Below are positions 17,737-26,423 of a DNA stretch of 64,000 nucleotides, piece after piece. The notes under the pieces were generated by a model, which saw nothing but the letters and a program-made list of their open reading frames with translations, was not told the origin of the DNA and did no database searches. Positions within the stretch are counted from its first letter, which is position 1; each line of letters begins with the position of its first letter. The translations under genes and the position numbers were made by a program. Source of the DNA: Xanthomonas sp. Leaf131 (lineage in GTDB: Bacteria > Pseudomonadota > Gammaproteobacteria > Xanthomonadales > Xanthomonadaceae); the NCBI RefSeq assembly GCF_001423495.1, contig NZ_LMOG01000003.1, forward strand, positions 186,001 to 250,000, in the 5' to 3' direction.

Positions 17737-18381
17737 ATGTCGACCGTGCGTCCCCCGTTGACCGTCCATGGCATGTCCAGTTCCGGCAACTGCTACAAGG
17801 TACGCCTGTTGCTGGAGCAGCTGGGCAGCCGCTATCACTGGGTCGAGGTGGACAGCGCGGCGGGCGAGACCCGCACGCCGGAGTATCTGGCCAAGAATCC
17901 CAACGGCAAGGTGCCGATGGTAGAGCGCGACGACGGCCGCGTGCTGACCGAATCCAACGCGATCCTGTTCTGGCTGGCCGAAGGCACGCCCTACCTGCCC
18001 ACCGATGCGTGGCAACGCGCGCAGGCATTGAGCTGGATGTTCTTCGAGCAGTACAGCCATGAGCCGTACGTGGCGGTGGCGCGATTCATCAGTCTGTGGA
18101 CGCCGCGCGATGCGTCGCGTCGCGCCGAACTGCCGCAGTTGCGCGCACGTGGCGAGCAGGCGCTGGCGGTGATGGAGCAGCATTTGCAGCAACACGCCTG
18201 GTTTACCGGCGGCGAGTACGGCATCGCCGATATTGCGCTGTTCGCGTACACCCATTGCGCCGAAGACGGCGGCTTCGATCTGCAGCGCTGGCCGGCGATC
18301 GGCGCATGGCTGCAGCGCGTGCAGGCCTTGCCTGGTTTCGTCGCGATGCCGGCGCCTGCGTTCACCTCGGTGAGCGCATGA
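17737..18381 (+). CDS. Glutathione S-transferase family protein
   Basis: A GST of 214 residues, unlike the one at 5484. The N-terminal domain has MSSSGNCYKVRLLLEQL (Ser/Cys in the active-site loop), GKVPMVERDDGRVLTESNAIL (cis-Pro and glutathione contact), and the C-terminal domain has TGGEYGIADIALFAYTH (helix N-cap). ATG at 17737 is preferred to TTG at 17734. It lies 40 bp before asnB and may share its transcript. The 266 bases upstream hold no gene that I can support. Confidence 0.88.
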   Translation: MSTVRPPLTVHGMSSSGNCYKVRLLLEQLGSRYHWVEVDSAAGETRTPEYLAKNPNGKVPMVERDDGRVLTESNAILFWLAEGTPYLPTDAWQRAQALSWMFFEQYSHEPYVAVARFISLWTPRDASRRAELPQLRARGEQALAVMEQHLQQHAWFTGGEYGIADIALFAYTHCAEDGGFDLQRWPAIGAWLQRVQALPGFVAMPAPAFTSVSA

Positions 18382-18421
18382 GCGGCATGCGCCTCACGCG
18401 CCGCCCGCAGGAGCGCTGACG

Positions 18422-20362
18422 ATGTGCGGATTGGCAGGACTGCTGCTGGCGTCGCCGCGTCTGCATGGCGAACAACTCGACGCCTTGGTGCGGCCGATGG
18501 GCGCGGCCTTGCGCCATCGCGGCCCCGACGATGCCGGCACCTGGTGCGATGCGCAGGCGGGTGTGGCGCTGGCGCATCAGCGGCTGAGCATTCTGGATCT
18601 GTCGCCGCTCGGCCATCAGCCGATGCGTTCGGCCGACGGCCGTTACGTGCTGGCCTACAACGGCGAGATCTACAACTTCGCGCAGCTGCGTGCGGCCTTG
18701 TCGGCGCTCGGGCATCGCTTCCGTGGCCATTCCGATACCGAAGTGTTGCTGGCTGCGGTGGTGGAGTGGGGGCTGGACGACACCCTGACCCGCTGCAACG
18801 GCATGTTCGCACTCGCGCTGTGGGACGAACGCGACACCTGCCTGTCGCTGGCGCGCGACCGGGTCGGCAAGAAGCCGCTGTACTACGGCTGGGCCGGCGA
18901 CACGCTGGTGTTCGGGTCCGAACTCAAGGCGCTGTGGCAGCACCCGGAGTTCGACAACGGCGTGGACCGCGATGCGCTGACCTTGCTGCTGCGGCTGGGC
19001 TATATCCCGGCGCCGGCCTGCATCCATGAGCGCACCTTCAAGCTGATGCCGGGCCGGGTGCTGCGGCTGGATGCGCAGACCGTAGCGGCCGGCGCGGCGG
19101 CACATCGCCCGGACCAGGCGCAGCAGCCGTTCTGGAACGCGCGCGAAGCGATGCAGCGCGCCTTGGCCGCGCCGTTCACCGGTAGCGATGCGCAGGCCGA
19201 AGAACAACTCGATAGCGTGCTGCGCGATGCGGTGGCGCTGCGCATGGTGGCGGATGTGCCGGTGGGCGTGTTCCTGTCCGGCGGCACCGATTCGTCGATC
19301 GTCACTGCGATGATGCAGGCGCAGAGCGCTCAGCCGGTGCACACCTTCAGCATTGGCTTTGAGGGCTCGCATCACGACGAAGCGCCGCTGGCGCGCGAAG
19401 TGGCGACGCATCTGCACACCGACCACACCGAGCTCTACGTCAGCGGTGCCGACGCCCTGGCGGTGGTGCCGAGCTTGCCGGACATGTTCGACGAGCCGTT
19501 TGCCGATGCCTCGCAGGTGCCCACGGCGCTGGTCGCACGGCTGGCGCGTGGCGGAGTAACGGTGGCGCTGTCCGGCGACGGTGGCGACGAGTTGTTCTTC
19601 GGCTACGGGCGTTACCAGCGTGCGCTGCGCAACTGGCGCATGCACGGGCTGGTGCCAGGACCGCTGCGAAAGCTGATGGCGGTGGCAGCGCGCAGCAACG
19701 GCGAGTCGTCGCGCACCGGCGGCCTGGCGGCCTTGGTGGCCGAGGCCGGCGCGCGAGGTATCGGTGACATCTATCGCAACCGCATTTCGCGCTGGCGCGA
19801 TCCGGCGGCGGTGGTGCTGGGCGCGACCGAGCCGGACAGTTTCTACAGCCTGGCCGACCCGCTGCACGGCTCCGGCACGCCGGCCGACGCGATGATGCTG
19901 GCCGACTTCGCCGCCTATCTGCCCGACGATCTGCTGTGCAAGGTGGACCGCACCACCATGGCGGTGGGGCTGGAAGCGCGCGCGCCGTTGCTGGACTGGC
20001 GCGTGGCCGAATTCGCCTGGTCGCTGCCGCTGTCGCTCAAGTACCGCGACGGGGTCAGCAAGTACCTGCTCAAGCGCGTGCTGTGCCGTTATCTGCCCGA
20101 GCCGATGGTCTACCGCGGCAAGCGCGGCTTCGGCGCGCCGGTCAGTGCATGGTTGCGCGGCGATCTGCATGGTTGGGCCGACGATCTGCTGGCGCACGGC
20201 ACGCTGGAGCGCGAAGGCGTGTTCGCTGCCGACACCGTGGCCGGCCTGTGGCGCGACTTCAACGGCGGCGAGCGCAAATGGCATACGCATCTATGGACAG
20301 TGCTGATGTTCCAGGCCTGGCAGGCGCATTGGCGCGCGCAGCGGGCAGCAGTCACGCGCTGA
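18422..20362 (+). CDS. asnB: Asparagine synthase (glutamine-hydrolysing)
   Basis: A two-domain enzyme of 646 residues. The N-terminal class II glutaminase begins with the required Cys after Met (MCGLAGLL) and has RHRGPDDAG, SILDLSPLGHQP and YNGEIYN. The C-terminal synthetase domain has the PP-loop SGGTDSSIV and SGDGGDELFFGYGRY. It makes asparagine from aspartate, ATP and glutamine. Members of this family in polysaccharide clusters can amidate other acids, but no such cluster surrounds it here. The start is well supported because Cys2 is the nucleophile. Confidence 0.9.
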   Translation: MCGLAGLLLASPRLHGEQLDALVRPMGAALRHRGPDDAGTWCDAQAGVALAHQRLSILDLSPLGHQPMRSADGRYVLAYNGEIYNFAQLRAALSALGHRFRGHSDTEVLLAAVVEWGLDDTLTRCNGMFALALWDERDTCLSLARDRVGKKPLYYGWAGDTLVFGSELKALWQHPEFDNGVDRDALTLLLRLGYIPAPACIHERTFKLMPGRVLRLDAQTVAAGAAAHRPDQAQQPFWNAREAMQRALAAPFTGSDAQAEEQLDSVLRDAVALRMVADVPVGVFLSGGTDSSIVTAMMQAQSAQPVHTFSIGFEGSHHDEAPLAREVATHLHTDHTELYVSGADALAVVPSLPDMFDEPFADASQVPTALVARLARGGVTVALSGDGGDELFFGYGRYQRALRNWRMHGLVPGPLRKLMAVAARSNGESSRTGGLAALVAEAGARGIGDIYRNRISRWRDPAAVVLGATEPDSFYSLADPLHGSGTPADAMMLADFAAYLPDDLLCKVDRTTMAVGLEARAPLLDWRVAEFAWSLPLSLKYRDGVSKYLLKRVLCRYLPEPMVYRGKRGFGAPVSAWLRGDLHGWADDLLAHGTLEREGVFAADTVAGLWRDFNGGERKWHTHLWTVLMFQAWQAHWRAQRAAVTR

Positions 20363-20510
20363 GGCCACGTGCATCGAAGGTTGCGGCACCTGCATGACTT
20401 GCACGCCCGGTTGCGCACCAGGGCTGGCCCACGCACGCAGTCACTCGTTTCACCGGTTGTGAGCGCTCCGCTGGCTAAAGTCGGGCGCTGATTCCCTAAG
20501 GAGTATGCCC

Positions 20511-21065
20511 ATGAGCAAGATCACCATTGCCGTACTGGTCGGCAGCCTGCGTGCGGAATCCTACAACCGCCAGTTGGCGCGCGCGCTGGAACACCTGGCC
20601 GGCGACAAGGCCGTGTTCGAGTATCTGGAGATCGGCGACATCCCGCTCTACAACCAGGACCACGATGCCGATTTCCCGGCCCAGGGCACGCGCCTGAAGC
20701 AGCAACTGCGCGCCGCCGATGCGGTGTTGTTCGTGACCCCCGAATACAATCGCTCGATTCCCGGCGTGCTCAAGAACGCCATCGACACGGGCTCGCGGCC
20801 GTATGGCGATAGCGCATTCTCCGGCAAGCCGGCGGCGGTGGTCGGCATCTCGGTGGGTGCGATCGGCACTGCCACTGCGCAGCAGCATCTGCGCAATGTG
20901 CTGTCGTACCTGAACATGCATGTGCTTGGCCAGCCGGAGGTGTTCCTGCAGTACAAGGAAGGCCTGTTCGGTGCCGACGACCAGATCGCCAATGCCGACA
21001 GCCGCGCGTTTCTGCAGGGCTTTATCGACAAGTTCCTGGGCTTGATCGAGCACCTTAAGCGCTGA
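20511..21065 (+). CDS. NADPH-dependent FMN reductase
   Basis: A flavodoxin-fold reductase of 184 residues, similar to ChrR/YieF quinone or chromate reductases. The FMN phosphate loop is VGSLRAESYNRQLARAL, and FVTPEYNRSIPGVLKNAID is the family signature. ATG at 20511 is chosen because AAGGAG at 20498-20503 has proper spacing to it, whereas the ATG at 20505 is too close. It probably reduces quinones or other electrophiles in two-electron steps. It is monocistronic. Confidence 0.87.
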   Translation: MSKITIAVLVGSLRAESYNRQLARALEHLAGDKAVFEYLEIGDIPLYNQDHDADFPAQGTRLKQQLRAADAVLFVTPEYNRSIPGVLKNAIDTGSRPYGDSAFSGKPAAVVGISVGAIGTATAQQHLRNVLSYLNMHVLGQPEVFLQYKEGLFGADDQIANADSRAFLQGFIDKFLGLIEHLKR

Positions 21066-21199
21066 GGTGCAGGTGATGTGGTCCGCCTGACGCGCTGCGC
21101 CGGGCGGACTCGGCCTCGCGGCCAAAACGCAGACGGGGCAGGGGTCGCGGCTGCTGCGACAGCCGCTGCGTAGAACGTGACGCACCGGCTGTGCACCGG

Positions 21200-21208
21200 T
21201 TATCCACA
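21200..21208 (+). promoter_or_regulatory. Perfect DnaA box upstream of dnaB
   Basis: TTATCCACA, an exact match to the consensus DnaA-binding site, about 80 bp before the dnaB start and inside its likely promoter region. DnaA control of replication genes is known in bacteria; control of this gene is inferred. Confidence 0.55.
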
Positions 21209-21285
21209 GAGTTGTGCATGGTCCTCGCCCCCGTCGATGACTATGCTTCCTGCCCTTGTCTCCCCTCGCGTCAGGCTGTTCGTCC

Positions 21286-22716
21286 ATGTCCGCTCGTCCA
21301 GGTTTCCGTTCCAAGCGCAATCGCGATCGCGACGACGACGATTACGATCGTCCCGAACCGCGTCTGGACCAGCTGCGTGTGCCGCCGCATTCGGTCGAGG
21401 CCGAGCAGGCTGTGCTTGGCGGGTTGATGCTGGCGCCGGAGGCCTTCGACCGGGTCAACGACCAGCTCACCGACAACGATTTCTACCGCCGCGATCACCG
21501 GCTGATCTACCGCGCGATTCGCGAGTTGAACGAGAAAGACCGCCCGTTCGATGCGGTGACGCTGGGCGAGTGGTTCGAATCGCAAGGCAAGCTGGAGCAG
21601 GTGGCCGATGGCGCCTATCTGATCGAGCTGGCCAGCACCACGCCGTCGGCGGCCAACATCGCCGCTTACGCGGAAATCGTGCGCGACAAGGCGGTGCTGC
21701 GGCAGTTGATCGAGGTGGGCACCACCATCGTCAACGATGGCTTCCAGCCGGAAGGCCGCGAGAGCGTGGAGCTGTTGGCGTCGGCGGAAAAAGCGGTGTT
21801 CAAGATCGCCGAAGCCGGCGCACGCGGGCGCACCGACTTTGTGGCGATGCCGGGCGCGTTGAAAGATGCGTTCGAAGAGCTGCGCAACCGCTTCGAAAAC
21901 GGCGGCAACATCACTGGCCTGCCGACCGGCTACACCGATTTCGATGCGATGACCGCCGGCCTGCAGCCGACCGATCTGATCATCCTGGCCGCACGTCCGG
22001 CGATGGGCAAGACCACGCTGGCGCTGAACATTGCCGAATACGCCGCGATCAAGTCCAAGAAGGGCGTGGCGGTGTTTTCGATGGAAATGTCGGCCTCGCA
22101 GCTGGCGATGCGTCTGATCTCCTCCAATGGCCGCATCAACGCGCAACGCCTGCGTACCGGTGCGCTGGAAGACGAGGATTGGGCGCGCGTGACCGGTGCG
22201 ATCAAGATGCTGAAGGAAACCAAGATCTTCATCGACGACACGCCGGGCGTGTCGCCGGAAGTGCTGCGTTCCAAGTGCCGCCGGCTCAAGCGCGAGCACG
22301 ATCTGGGCCTGATCGTCATCGACTACCTGCAGCTGATGTCGGTGCCCGGCAATAGCGAAAACCGCGCGACCGAAATCTCGGAGATTTCGCGTGGGCTCAA
22401 GGGCCTGGCCAAGGAGCTCAACGTGCCGGTGATTGCGTTGTCGCAGCTCAACCGCTCGCTGGAAACGCGGACCGATAAGCGCCCGGTGATGGCCGACTTG
22501 CGCGAATCCGGCGCAATCGAGCAGGACGCCGACATGATCGTCTTCATCTACCGCGACGATTACTACAACAAGGAAAACTCGCCGGACAAGGGCCTGGCCG
22601 AGATCATCATCGGCAAGCACCGCGGTGGTCCCACCGGTTCGTGCAAGCTCAAGTTCTTCGGCGAATACACCCGTTTCGACAATCTGGCGCACGATTCGGT
22701 GGGCAGTTTCGAGTAA
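21286..22716 (+). CDS. dnaB: Replicative DNA helicase
   Basis: Hexameric helicase that unwinds DNA at the replication fork. The N-terminal DnaG-binding domain (VPPHSVEAEQAVLGGLML) is followed by the RecA-like domain with Walker A (ARPAMGKTTLALN), Walker B-type LIVIDYLQLM and the arginine-finger region (DLRESGAIEQDADMIVFIYR). ATG at 21286 (MSARPGFRSKRNRDRDDDD) gives 476 residues; the first 30 or so are highly charged and probably disordered. The upstream TTG at 21256 is unlikely. There is no intein. Confidence 0.95.
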   Translation: MSARPGFRSKRNRDRDDDDYDRPEPRLDQLRVPPHSVEAEQAVLGGLMLAPEAFDRVNDQLTDNDFYRRDHRLIYRAIRELNEKDRPFDAVTLGEWFESQGKLEQVADGAYLIELASTTPSAANIAAYAEIVRDKAVLRQLIEVGTTIVNDGFQPEGRESVELLASAEKAVFKIAEAGARGRTDFVAMPGALKDAFEELRNRFENGGNITGLPTGYTDFDAMTAGLQPTDLIILAARPAMGKTTLALNIAEYAAIKSKKGVAVFSMEMSASQLAMRLISSNGRINAQRLRTGALEDEDWARVTGAIKMLKETKIFIDDTPGVSPEVLRSKCRRLKREHDLGLIVIDYLQLMSVPGNSENRATEISEISRGLKGLAKELNVPVIALSQLNRSLETRTDKRPVMADLRESGAIEQDADMIVFIYRDDYYNKENSPDKGLAEIIIGKHRGGPTGSCKLKFFGEYTRFDNLAHDSVGSFE

Positions 22717-22823
22717 GCGGTTTGTTTTGGTTCGCCAAAAAGCTAATGCGCTCAGCGCTACGCGGGCGCGGCCCGCGCTGTGGTTCCCATCCGCACACGG
22801 CCACGTCGGCAGGTGCGATGTCC

Positions 22824-22910
22824 TTACCGCGTGCGGGACCGTGTGGCGGCATGGATGCCGCCACCGAGCCTCCGTGGATGGATTTACGGCGTGTCCCGCA
22901 CGCGGTGAGG
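22824..22910 (+). repeat. Nested-hairpin repeat, forward orientation (locus 1)
   Basis: The outer stem CCTTACCGCGTGCGGGAC / GTCCCGCACGCGGTGAGG has 18 pairs including one G-T. It encloses an inner stem GTGGCGGCAT / ATGCCGCCAC with a GG loop, then a linker. The core matches the copies at 26240-26423 and, on the opposite strand, those at 23055-23140 and 25931-26101. The flank AGGGC-CGCGCCCTCGAC-TTTTGAC is also shared with 26240-26423. It lies 110 bp after dnaB. Open frames across it are repeat artefacts. Confidence 0.75.
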
Positions 22911-23054
22911 GCATCGCGCCCTCGACCGACTCAGCTTTTGACTGCATCCACACGACACGATGACTCGATAAATCGGTTGTCTTGAGTAGTCAGACAGCGC
23001 GGATAGATCAGGTGTGGAGCGGTTGATCTGTGGCTTGGCTGCAGGCCCTTGCCC

Positions 23055-23140
23055 GCCCACCATCGCGGGACACGCTGCAAGTACGTCCTTGTAAGCTCTT
23101 ACGCGGCATCCATGCCGCGTAAGGTCCCGCGACGGTGGGC
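23055..23140 (-). repeat. Nested-hairpin repeat, reverse orientation (locus 1)
   Basis: The outer stem is GCCCACC and GCGGGAC pairing with GTCCCGC and GGTGGGC. The inner stem CTTACGCGGCAT / ATGCCGCGTAAG has a CC loop and the linker reads GCTGCAAGTACGTCCTTGTA. It faces the forward copy at 22824. The rest of 22717-23380 holds no supportable gene; short frames there are repeat-derived. Confidence 0.75.
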
Positions 23141-23380
23141 GCCGGTCGATGCGGTGCGGTCTGATCGGCGCCTTTCGATCCGATCGATGTCGCTGCTATT
23201 CCCGACATCACTTCACTCGTCAACGAATGCGAGCGTGGCCAACACTTGCCGCCATGGCTGCAGCGTTCGGAAGGTTCTGTAGCCGCTCTTAGCGGGACCA
23301 GGAGTGCTCGCCGCTGCATCGCGCCATCGTTGCACCTGCTGGCTTATGCTGCGCAGCCTTATCGTCGCTGCCGAGTTCGT

Positions 23381-24799
23381 ATGTCTTACGCCATCGTCTG
23401 GTTCCGTCGCGATCTGCGCCTTCAGGACAACCCGGCCTTGCGCGCTGCGCTGGATGCCGGGCATACCCCGATTCCGCTGTATATCGATGCGCCGCACGAA
23501 GAAGGCGAGTGGGCGCCTGGCGCGGCGTCGCGCAGTTGGCGGCATCGCTCGCTGGCTGCCCTGGATGTGGCATTGCGCGCGCTCGGTAGCGGCCTGGTGA
23601 TTCGCGCTGGCGACAGCGCGCAGGTGCTGGACGAGGTGATCGCGCAGACCGGTGCGGTCGCGGTGTATTGGAACCGCAAGTACGAACCGGCCACCCAGCC
23701 GCGCGATGCGCAGATCAAGCGCACCCTGCGCGAGCGCGGCATCGACGTGCAGAGCTGCAATGCCGCACTGTTGATGGAGCCGTGGCAGTTGTCGACGCAG
23801 CAGGGCGGCCCGTACAAGGTCTTTACCCCGTATTGGCGCAATGCACTCACGCAACTGCAGTTGCCCGCTGCAGTGCCTGCGCCACGCAGCCTGCCGCCGC
23901 TACCGGCAACGTTGAAAAGCGCCGCGCTGGAGACGCTGAAGTTAGTGCCGAAACTTGATTGGGATCAGGGCTTCTGGGAGCACTGGCAGCCTGGCGAAGC
24001 CGGTGCGCACGAGATGCTGGAGATCTTCATCGATGGTGCGCTGTCCGGCTATCGCGAAAACCGCGATCGGCCCGATCGGGTCGGTACCTCGCAGCTGTCG
24101 CCGCATCTGCATTTTGGCGAGATCGCGCCATGGCGGATCGCCAGCACGCTGGAAGCCAATCGCAACGCGCGCAACAGTGCAGAAATCGATGGCTACATCC
24201 GCCAGCTGGGCTGGCGCGATTTTGCCTATCACCTGCTGCATCACTTTCCCGACACCACCAACCAGAATCTCAATCCGCGCTTCGAAGGCTTCGATTGGGC
24301 AAAGGTCGACCCGGTCGCGTTGCAGGCCTGGCAGCGCGGTCGCACCGGCATTCCGATCGTCGATGCCGGCATGCGCCAGCTCTGGCATACCGGCTGGATG
24401 CACAACCGTGTGCGCATGATCGTGGCGAGTCTGTTGTGCAAGCATTTGCGCATCCACTGGATCGAAGGCGCGCGCTGGTTCTGGGACACGCTGGTGGATG
24501 CGGACCTGGCCAACAACACCATGGGCTGGCAATGGGTGGCCGGTACCGGTGCTGATGCAGCGCCGTATTTTCGCGTATTCAATCCGGTGACGCAGGCGGA
24601 GAAGTTCGATCCACAGGCGGTCTACATCACGCGCTGGGTCCCGGAGCTCGGCAAGCTTGCGGTGAAGGAGCGTTTCGCACCGTGGCTGCATCCGTTGTCG
24701 CTGGCGCGATTGGCGCCGGAGTATCCGCGCATGCCGATCATTGGCTTGGCCGAAGGCCGCGATGCGGCGCTGGCGGCGTATGCGAAAACGCGTGGATAA
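23381..24799 (+). CDS. phrB: Deoxyribodipyrimidine photolyase
   Basis: A light-driven FAD enzyme that reverses UV-induced cyclobutane pyrimidine dimers. ATG at 23381 gives MSYAIVWFRRDLRLQDNPAL, the canonical N-terminus, and 472 residues; the longer frame to 23246 runs into repeat-rich DNA. The FAD/DNA-binding domain shows SQLSPHLHFGEI, WMHNRVRMIVASLL and DADLANNTMGWQWVAG, with the Trp residues expected for electron transfer. The N-terminal antenna domain is complete (folate type most likely). The class is CPD photolyase I; a 6-4 type is unlikely. Confidence 0.93.
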   Translation: MSYAIVWFRRDLRLQDNPALRAALDAGHTPIPLYIDAPHEEGEWAPGAASRSWRHRSLAALDVALRALGSGLVIRAGDSAQVLDEVIAQTGAVAVYWNRKYEPATQPRDAQIKRTLRERGIDVQSCNAALLMEPWQLSTQQGGPYKVFTPYWRNALTQLQLPAAVPAPRSLPPLPATLKSAALETLKLVPKLDWDQGFWEHWQPGEAGAHEMLEIFIDGALSGYRENRDRPDRVGTSQLSPHLHFGEIAPWRIASTLEANRNARNSAEIDGYIRQLGWRDFAYHLLHHFPDTTNQNLNPRFEGFDWAKVDPVALQAWQRGRTGIPIVDAGMRQLWHTGWMHNRVRMIVASLLCKHLRIHWIEGARWFWDTLVDADLANNTMGWQWVAGTGADAAPYFRVFNPVTQAEKFDPQAVYITRWVPELGKLAVKERFAPWLHPLSLARLAPEYPRMPIIGLAEGRDAALAAYAKTRG

Positions 24800-24853
24800 G
24801 CCATCAATCCGCCGATTGCCTGCGCGGTCATCATGCGCGTTGCTTGAGATCGG

Positions 24854-24907
24854 CTAGCGGTGCCTGCATGCCGCACTTGGATGCGCTGCATGCAGGCACC
24901 GCTAGCG
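24854..24907. repeat. Perfect 19-bp inverted repeat after phrB
   Basis: GCTAGCGGTGCCTGCATGC (24854-24872), 16 nt, and its exact reverse complement (24889-24907), 55 bp after the phrB stop. There is no T-run, so it may be a REP-like element or a factor-dependent end. I see no other copy in this window. Confidence 0.65.
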
Positions 24908-25067
24908 AGCTTATGCGTTGGCGCGCCGGTAGACCGAAAACGTTTTCCTGAATGCAGCACTAGTCGCCTGTGATCTAAGGGTGCTTTCATCATGCGCCGG
25001 TCGCGTTGGCCTGTTTATCCTCGCCGACACGATTGAATGCCGGATGGTCCGGCCACAGGAGCACAAC

Positions 25068-25793
25068 ATGTCCCCAGCAGCCACCAAAAGTCTCGCCGTC
25101 GCCCTGGCCAGCGCCATTGCGCTGTCCGCCTGCGCCACCGGCGGCTCGTATGTGCAGCGCGACCAGTACGGCGACCAGACCCAACAGCAGAACCGCACCG
25201 GTCGCAATGCGCTGATCGGCACCGCGATTGGTGTCGCTGCAGGGTTGCTCACCGGTGACAGCGCCACCGAGCGCCGTCAGCACGCGATGGTCGGTGCCGG
25301 TATCGGCGCACTGAGCGGTGCGGCCGTCGGCCAGTACCAGGATCGCCAGGAACGCGCACTGCGCGAGCGCACCGCTAATACAGGTATCGAAGTGCAGCGC
25401 CAGGGCGACAACATCACCTTGAACCTGCCGGACGGCATCACCTTCGATTTCGGCAAGTCGGCGTTGAAGCCGCAGTTCTACACCGCGCTCAATGGTGTGG
25501 CGTCCACGTTGCGCGAGTACAACCAGACCATGGTGGAAGTGGTCGGTCATACCGACAGCGTCGGCAGCGATGCGGTGAACCAGCGTTTGTCGGAAGAGCG
25601 TGCTGGCGCGGTTGCGCAGTATTTGACCGCGCAAGGCGTGCAGCGCGAGCGCATGGAAACGATGGGTGCCGGCAAGCGGTATCCGATTGCCGACAACAAC
25701 ACAGATGCCGGTCGCGCACAGAACCGTCGTGTGGAAATCCGTCTGATTCCGCTGCGCTCTGAGGGCGCTGGTAACAACACGGGTATGCGTTAA
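25068..25793 (+). CDS. OmpA-family lipoprotein with glycine zipper
   Basis: ATG at 25068 gives 241 residues beginning with a lipoprotein signal (lipobox LSAC). A glycine zipper (about 45-85, IGTAIGVAAGLLTG and GAGIGALSGAAVG) inserts in the outer membrane, and the C-terminal OmpA domain binds peptidoglycan: DFGKSALKP, VVGHTDSVGSDAVNQRLSEERA, GKRYPIADNNTDAGRAQNRRVEI. The design is that of YiaD-type proteins, tethering outer membrane to cell wall. The open frame to 24981 is not needed. A terminator follows. Confidence 0.9.
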   Translation: MSPAATKSLAVALASAIALSACATGGSYVQRDQYGDQTQQQNRTGRNALIGTAIGVAAGLLTGDSATERRQHAMVGAGIGALSGAAVGQYQDRQERALRERTANTGIEVQRQGDNITLNLPDGITFDFGKSALKPQFYTALNGVASTLREYNQTMVEVVGHTDSVGSDAVNQRLSEERAGAVAQYLTAQGVQRERMETMGAGKRYPIADNNTDAGRAQNRRVEIRLIPLRSEGAGNNTGMR

Positions 25794-25842
25794 GTTTGAC
25801 GCAGTGGCTCGTGGCGGGTCGATTGACGAAGCCGCAATGTCA

Positions 25843-25875
25843 AAAAAACAGGTCGCGAAAGCGGCCTGTTTTTTT
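25843..25875 (+). terminator. Terminator after the OmpA-like lipoprotein gene
   Basis: AAAAAACAGGTCGC, GAAA, GCGGCCTGTTTTTT: a stem of about 13 pairs with one mismatch and a long T-run, about 50 bp after the stop. Confidence 0.92.
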
Positions 25876-25930
25876 GCGCTACGGATTTTGTTGGTTAAGT
25901 GCGGCTGATCTGAGACTTGGCTGCAGGGCC

Positions 25931-26101
25931 CTTGCCCGCCCACCATCGCGGGACACGCCGCAAGTACGTCCTTGTAGGCTCTTACGCGGCATCCATGCCG
26001 CGTAAGGTCCCGCGCATCGCGGGACACGCCGCAAGTACGTCCTTGTAGGCTCTTACGCGGCATCCATGCCGCGTAAGGTCCCGCGACGGTGGGCGGGCAA
26101 G
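25931..26101 (-). repeat. Nested-hairpin repeat, reverse orientation, duplicated (locus 2)
   Basis: The outer stem CTTGCCCGCCCACC / GGTGGGCGGGCAAG encloses two perfect tandem copies of a 71-bp unit (25944-26014 and 26015-26085). Each unit has the inner stem CTTACGCGGCAT / ATGCCGCGTAAG and the linker GCCGCAAGTACGTCCTTG. The left flank (CTTGGCTGCAGG-CCCTTGCCC) is also shared with the locus-1 copy at 23055. Confidence 0.82.
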
Positions 26102-26239
26102 GACCAGTGGAGAGTGTCGGTGTGCATGGTGCAAGCAATGCACGATGCATATGTTCGGATAACGGTGAGTTCGGTCAGCTTTCCAACGCAAGCCGAGCAC
26201 CAACAAGCTTTTAAGAAAGCAACCGATTAACTCTCTGGT

Positions 26240-26423
26240 GCGGTGTCCTCACCGATTGCGGGACCGTGTGGCGGCATGGATGCCGCCACCGAGCCTACAT
26301 GGACGTACTTGCGGCGTGTCCCGCGAGCCTCACCGATTGCGGGACCGTGTGGCGGCATGGATGCCGCCACCGAGCCTACATGGACGTACTTGCGGCGTGT
26401 CCCGCGAGCGGTGAGGGCACCGC
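26240..26423 (+). repeat. Nested-hairpin repeat, forward orientation, duplicated (locus 2)
   Basis: Two perfect tandem copies of an 81-bp unit (26247-26327 and 26328-26408) lie inside an outer stem whose arms are GCGGTGTCCTCACC and GGTGAGGGCACCGC. Each unit holds the inner stem GTGGCGGCAT / ATGCCGCCAC and the linker GCCTACATGGACGTACTTGC. It faces the duplicated reverse copy at 25931, so locus 2 mirrors locus 1. The 781 bases between the OmpA-like gene and the LysR gene hold only these repeats and the element at 26501. Confidence 0.82.

Noticed and set aside
24990-26150. Minus-strand frame containing AAWMPRKSLQGRT-type peptides
   Set aside because: Repeat-derived at one end and antisense to the OmpA-like gene at the other.
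25931-26423. Possible CRISPR array
   Set aside because: Only two perfect head-to-tail units per orientation, of 71 and 81 bp, with no short unique spacers and no cas genes.
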